Positions 4,550 to 5,451 of a stretch of 5,451 bases of DNA are shown here, piece after piece; within the stretch, counting starts at the first letter, position 1, and each line of letters opens with the position of its first letter. Below the pieces are notes generated by a model, which had not been told where the DNA came from, ran no database searches, and saw only the letters and a list, made by a program, of their open reading frames with translations. A program made the translations under genes and the position numbers. The stretch lies in NCBI GenBank assembly GCA_947625175.1, contig CANQNI010000112.1:1-5451 (forward strand). Reading direction: 5' to 3'. This stretch comes from an uncultured Eubacteriaceae bacterium. Lineage in GTDB: Bacteria; Bacillota; Clostridia; Eubacteriales; Eubacteriaceae.

Positions 4550-5451
4550 TATTCAGTAATATCAATAGCTTCTTCAGTTTCTTTATCAAAGAAATGTATT
4601 TTACTTGGATTGAATATAAACTTAACCTTATCTCCGATATCACTTACTTCATATTTTGAAACTCTGGCTACTGAACCAATTCCACCAAAATCAAAGTAAA
4701 GATTATTTTCATTTCCCATTACTTCAGTATTGCTGATGGTAGCTTCAAGAATATTCTCTTTATTTAAATCCAGATTTTGAGGATCAAATTTAATGTCTTC
4801 ACCACGAATTCCTAGGATTATTTCACCTTCATGATCTTTTAATTTATTAGCAATTTCTTTAGAAAGTTTTATTTTATGTCCGTCTTTAAAATGAACTACT
4901 CCATCTTTTAAGTTAACATCATAGAAGTTCATTTGAGGAGAGCCAATAAATCCAGCTACAAACTTATTAATTGGCTTTTCATAAAGATCCATAGGTTTTC
5001 CAATTTGATGAACTACTCCATCTTTCATAATAACAATACGATCAGCCATAGTCATAGCTTCTACCTGGTCATGGGTAACATAAATAGTAGTACTACCAAG
5101 TTGTCTATGTAGATTACTGATTTCGTTTCTCATACTAACGCGAAGTTTAGCATCCAGATTTGATAATGGTTCATCCATTAAAAAAGTTTTCTGATCTTTA
5201 ACAATTGCTCTTCCAAGAGCCACTCTTTGACGTTGCCCACCGGAGAGATTTTTAGGTTTTCTTTTTCTGAATTCTTCTAATCCTAAAATCTTTATAGCCC
5301 AGTCAACCTTTTTCTTTATTTCGTCTTTAGGAACTTTCATATTTTTAAGTCCATAAGCGATGTTATCTTCAACAGTCATATGAGGATATAAGGCATAATT
5401 CTGAAAAACCATAGAAATACCACGATCCATTGGTTTAATTTCATTCATATG
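4549..5451 (-). CDS. msmK: Carbohydrate ABC transporter ATPase, MsmK/MalK/UgpC type (5' partial)
   Basis: The ATP-hydrolysing subunit that drives a CUT1-type sugar importer at the inner face of the membrane. The window holds 300 codons; the frame is open to the edge, and about 65 N-terminal residues including Walker A lie outside. The Met near the edge (5448-5446) is internal, since the sequence around it matches the family segment just before the Q-loop. Counting from that Met: Q-loop VFQ (Gln16), signature LSGGQ (68-72), Walker B TFLMDEP (88-94), D-loop SNLDAKL (96-102), H-loop His126, then the GSPQMNF linker (169-175) and a C-terminal TOBE-like regulatory domain. Full length would be near 365 aa, normal for MsmX/MsmK. 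These ATPases often energise several importers, so the transported sugar is judged from the GH32 neighbour. The permease and binding-protein genes are presumably upstream or elsewhere. GIRGED (213-218) replaces the usual GIRPE. Confidence 0.93.
   Translation of the reverse strand, partial: HMNEIKPMDRGISMVFQNYALYPHMTVEDNIAYGLKNMKVPKDEIKKKVDWAIKILGLEEFRKRKPKNLSGGQRQRVALGRAIVKDQKTFLMDEPLSNLDAKLRVSMRNEISNLHRQLGSTTIYVTHDQVEAMTMADRIVIMKDGVVHQIGKPMDLYEKPINKFVAGFIGSPQMNFYDVNLKDGVVHFKDGHKIKLSKEIANKLKDHEGEIILGIRGEDIKFDPQNLDLNKENILEATISNTEVMGNENNLYFDFGGIGSVARVSKYEVSDIGDKVKFIFNPSKIHFFDKETEEAIDITE

Noticed and set aside
5446..5448. Methionine near the right edge as the start of the ABC ATPase
   Set aside because: The frame remains open to the edge, and the protein from this Met would lack Walker A. 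The sequence directly after it matches the conserved region before the Q-loop, so the true start is about 65 codons further upstream.

Overview
The window is AT-rich, all seven stop codons that can be seen are TAA, one gene starts with TTG behind a clean Shine-Dalgarno, and every recognised family is typical of low-GC Gram-positive bacteria. It most likely comes from a Bacillota (Firmicutes) chromosome. A fermentative, sugar-using lineage such as Lactobacillales or a relative would fit, but the sequence alone does not settle the genus. Genes are densely packed and no gene-free stretch exceeds 150 bases. No tRNA, rRNA, CRISPR, insertion sequence or riboswitch was seen.

Left part (1-1577). A probable divergent gene starts on the minus strand at the extreme left edge, with only the first codons visible but a good ribosome binding site and promoter. 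Facing away from it is a 75-codon acidic orphan gene. Next comes a two-gene operon with its own promoter (perfect TATAAT box, 12-bp palindrome in the spacer) and a strong intrinsic terminator. It encodes a DPM/GtrB-type GT2 glycosyltransferase and a small three-helix DUF2304 membrane protein. The pair resembles streptococcal GacI/GacJ, which make an undecaprenyl-phosphate-linked sugar for decorating a cell-wall polymer.

Right part (1578-5451). A LacI-family regulator on the plus strand converges on a minus-strand sugar-utilisation operon. In transcription order the operon reads: a MalK/MsmK-type ABC ATPase (N-terminus outside the window), an intracellular GH32 beta-fructosidase, and a 79-aa HPr-like protein. 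The three genes overlap by 1 nt and 8 nt, and the operon ends in an intrinsic terminator whose U-tract overlaps the lacI stop codon. The likely biology is ABC-type import of sucrose or fructooligosaccharides, cytoplasmic hydrolysis by the GH32 enzyme, and control by the LacI regulator.

The most unusual element is the HPr-like protein. It keeps the regulatory serine segment of HPr (AKSILGIFSLD) but lacks the phosphocarrier histidine, and also the arginine that Crh retains. It therefore looks like a dedicated regulatory HPr paralogue embedded in a non-PTS sugar operon.
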